NCBI GenBank assembly: GCA_021816165.1
Contig: JAKAYZ010000213.1
Location: forward strand, 1 to 5,496
DNA: 5,496 bases
Direction: 5' to 3'
DNA from: Planctomycetota bacterium
Lineage (GTDB): Bacteria > Planctomycetota > Phycisphaerae > WQYP01
Shown here: one piece after another, positions 5,056-5,496 of the stretch
Layout of the letters: every line of letters starts with the position of its first letter
How positions within the stretch are numbered: position 1 is the first letter of the stretch
Made by a program: the position numbers and the translations under genes
Notes under the pieces: generated by a model
Told to the model about the DNA's origin: nothing
Databases searched by the model: none
The model's input: the letters and a program-made list of their open reading frames with translations, nothing else

Positions 5056-5496
5056 GTGCGGGTTGGTCTGGAAAGCCAATTCAGCGGCATAGGCGTAACT
5101 AAGCCGCCCGCCGGTAAGGCCAAAGAGGCAGCGCGCCCTGTGCAGGCAATTGTCGGTCACAAAACGCTATCTTCCGCGGCTGGCTCCAAACACCCGCCCT
5201 TGGTCTATTTCGGGCGTAAACCCGTATTCCATCAGCAGCAGACGCTTTTTGACAAAATATTTGCCTGGATATGCTCGATCCTCATCCATGCTATTGCTTT
5301 TATGGTGGTTTTAATCCTGTACACCGTCTTAAAGCCGCCACTCAAACCGCCACCCAAACAGATGGTCGTACCGGAATCTTTCTACCACAGCAGTGCAACT
5401 GACAGGCTTTTGCAGCGTACGGAGGCGCGGGATGGCAAGCGACTTGCCGCTCAGGAGCATTCCATGGAACCGCTCGCACGCGCTGTCGATCCAATT
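5056..5496 (+). CDS. single-helix membrane protein, proline-rich after the helix (partial)
   Basis: The frame is open for 147 codons to the right edge, so the C-terminus is missing. Residues 1-67 are polar and basic with no signal peptide. One strong membrane segment lies at about 71-92 (WICSILIHAIAFMVVLILYT and following). Directly after it comes a proline and lysine-rich stretch, KPPLKPPPKQ (93-102), then a polar, charged region. Basic residues before the helix suggest an N-in, C-out topology. The His in the helix and the following prolines recall TonB-like energy transducers, but no further TonB feature can be checked here, so I leave the function open. The GTG at 5056 is the only usual start before residue 29. 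AGGAGG (5047-5052) is strong but only 3 nt away, which is tighter than usual. The nearest in-frame upstream stop is the TAA at 5008. The gene is divergent from the DUF2934 gene. Confidence 0.6.
   Translation, partial: MRVGLESQFSGIGVTKPPAGKAKEAARPVQAIVGHKTLSSAAGSKHPPLVYFGRKPVFHQQQTLFDKIFAWICSILIHAIAFMVVLILYTVLKPPLKPPPKQMVVPESFYHSSATDRLLQRTEARDGKRLAAQEHSMEPLARAVDPI

Noticed and set aside
4860..5123. Minus-strand 87-residue frame
   Set aside because: Overlaps the start of the membrane gene head-on, the first half has no protein character, and no ribosome binding site was seen. The last 33 residues look somewhat better but are too little to call.

Overview
The window looks like a piece of a moderately GC-rich bacterial chromosome. 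The gene set (a sugar porter with an enlarged loop, thiL-tsaE, phoH, a DUF2934 protein and a one-helix proline-rich membrane protein) suggests Planctomycetota, perhaps Phycisphaerae. That placement rests on protein style and gene content only and is tentative. No rRNA, tRNA, CRISPR array, insertion sequence or phage gene was found.

Left part (1-1484): a minus-strand sugar-porter-type MFS transporter runs off the left edge. Its first helices are clear, but its frame has no ATG, GTG or TTG ahead of the first helix. The best start I can offer is a CTG behind a GAGG. It is divergent from thiL across about 170 bp holding a promoter-like element on each strand.

Centre (1485-3975): three plus-strand housekeeping genes. 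thiL (thiamine-phosphate kinase, last step of thiamine diphosphate synthesis) runs directly into tsaE (ATPase of the tRNA t6A machinery) as TGAATG, so the two should be co-transcribed. After 76 bp containing a perfect TATAAT comes phoH (PhoH/YbeZ-type P-loop ATPase, an RNA-metabolism family). YbeY, often next to phoH in other bacteria, does not follow here.

Right part (3976-5496): about 420 bp of convergent spacer with two AT-rich repeat clusters, then a minus-strand DUF2934 gene with a strong Shine-Dalgarno. Its likely promoter lies about 180 nt upstream (TTGACA, 17 bp, TACAAG), leaving a long leader with three hairpins and an arginine-rich 25-codon upstream ORF that stops on the Shine-Dalgarno. 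This leader is the best candidate for something undescribed. The window ends in a plus-strand gene for a one-helix membrane protein that is cut by the right edge.

Nearly all of the coding content is conserved core metabolism and RNA biology. The novelty, if any, lies in the non-coding DNA around the DUF2934 gene and in the transporter's start and loop insertion.
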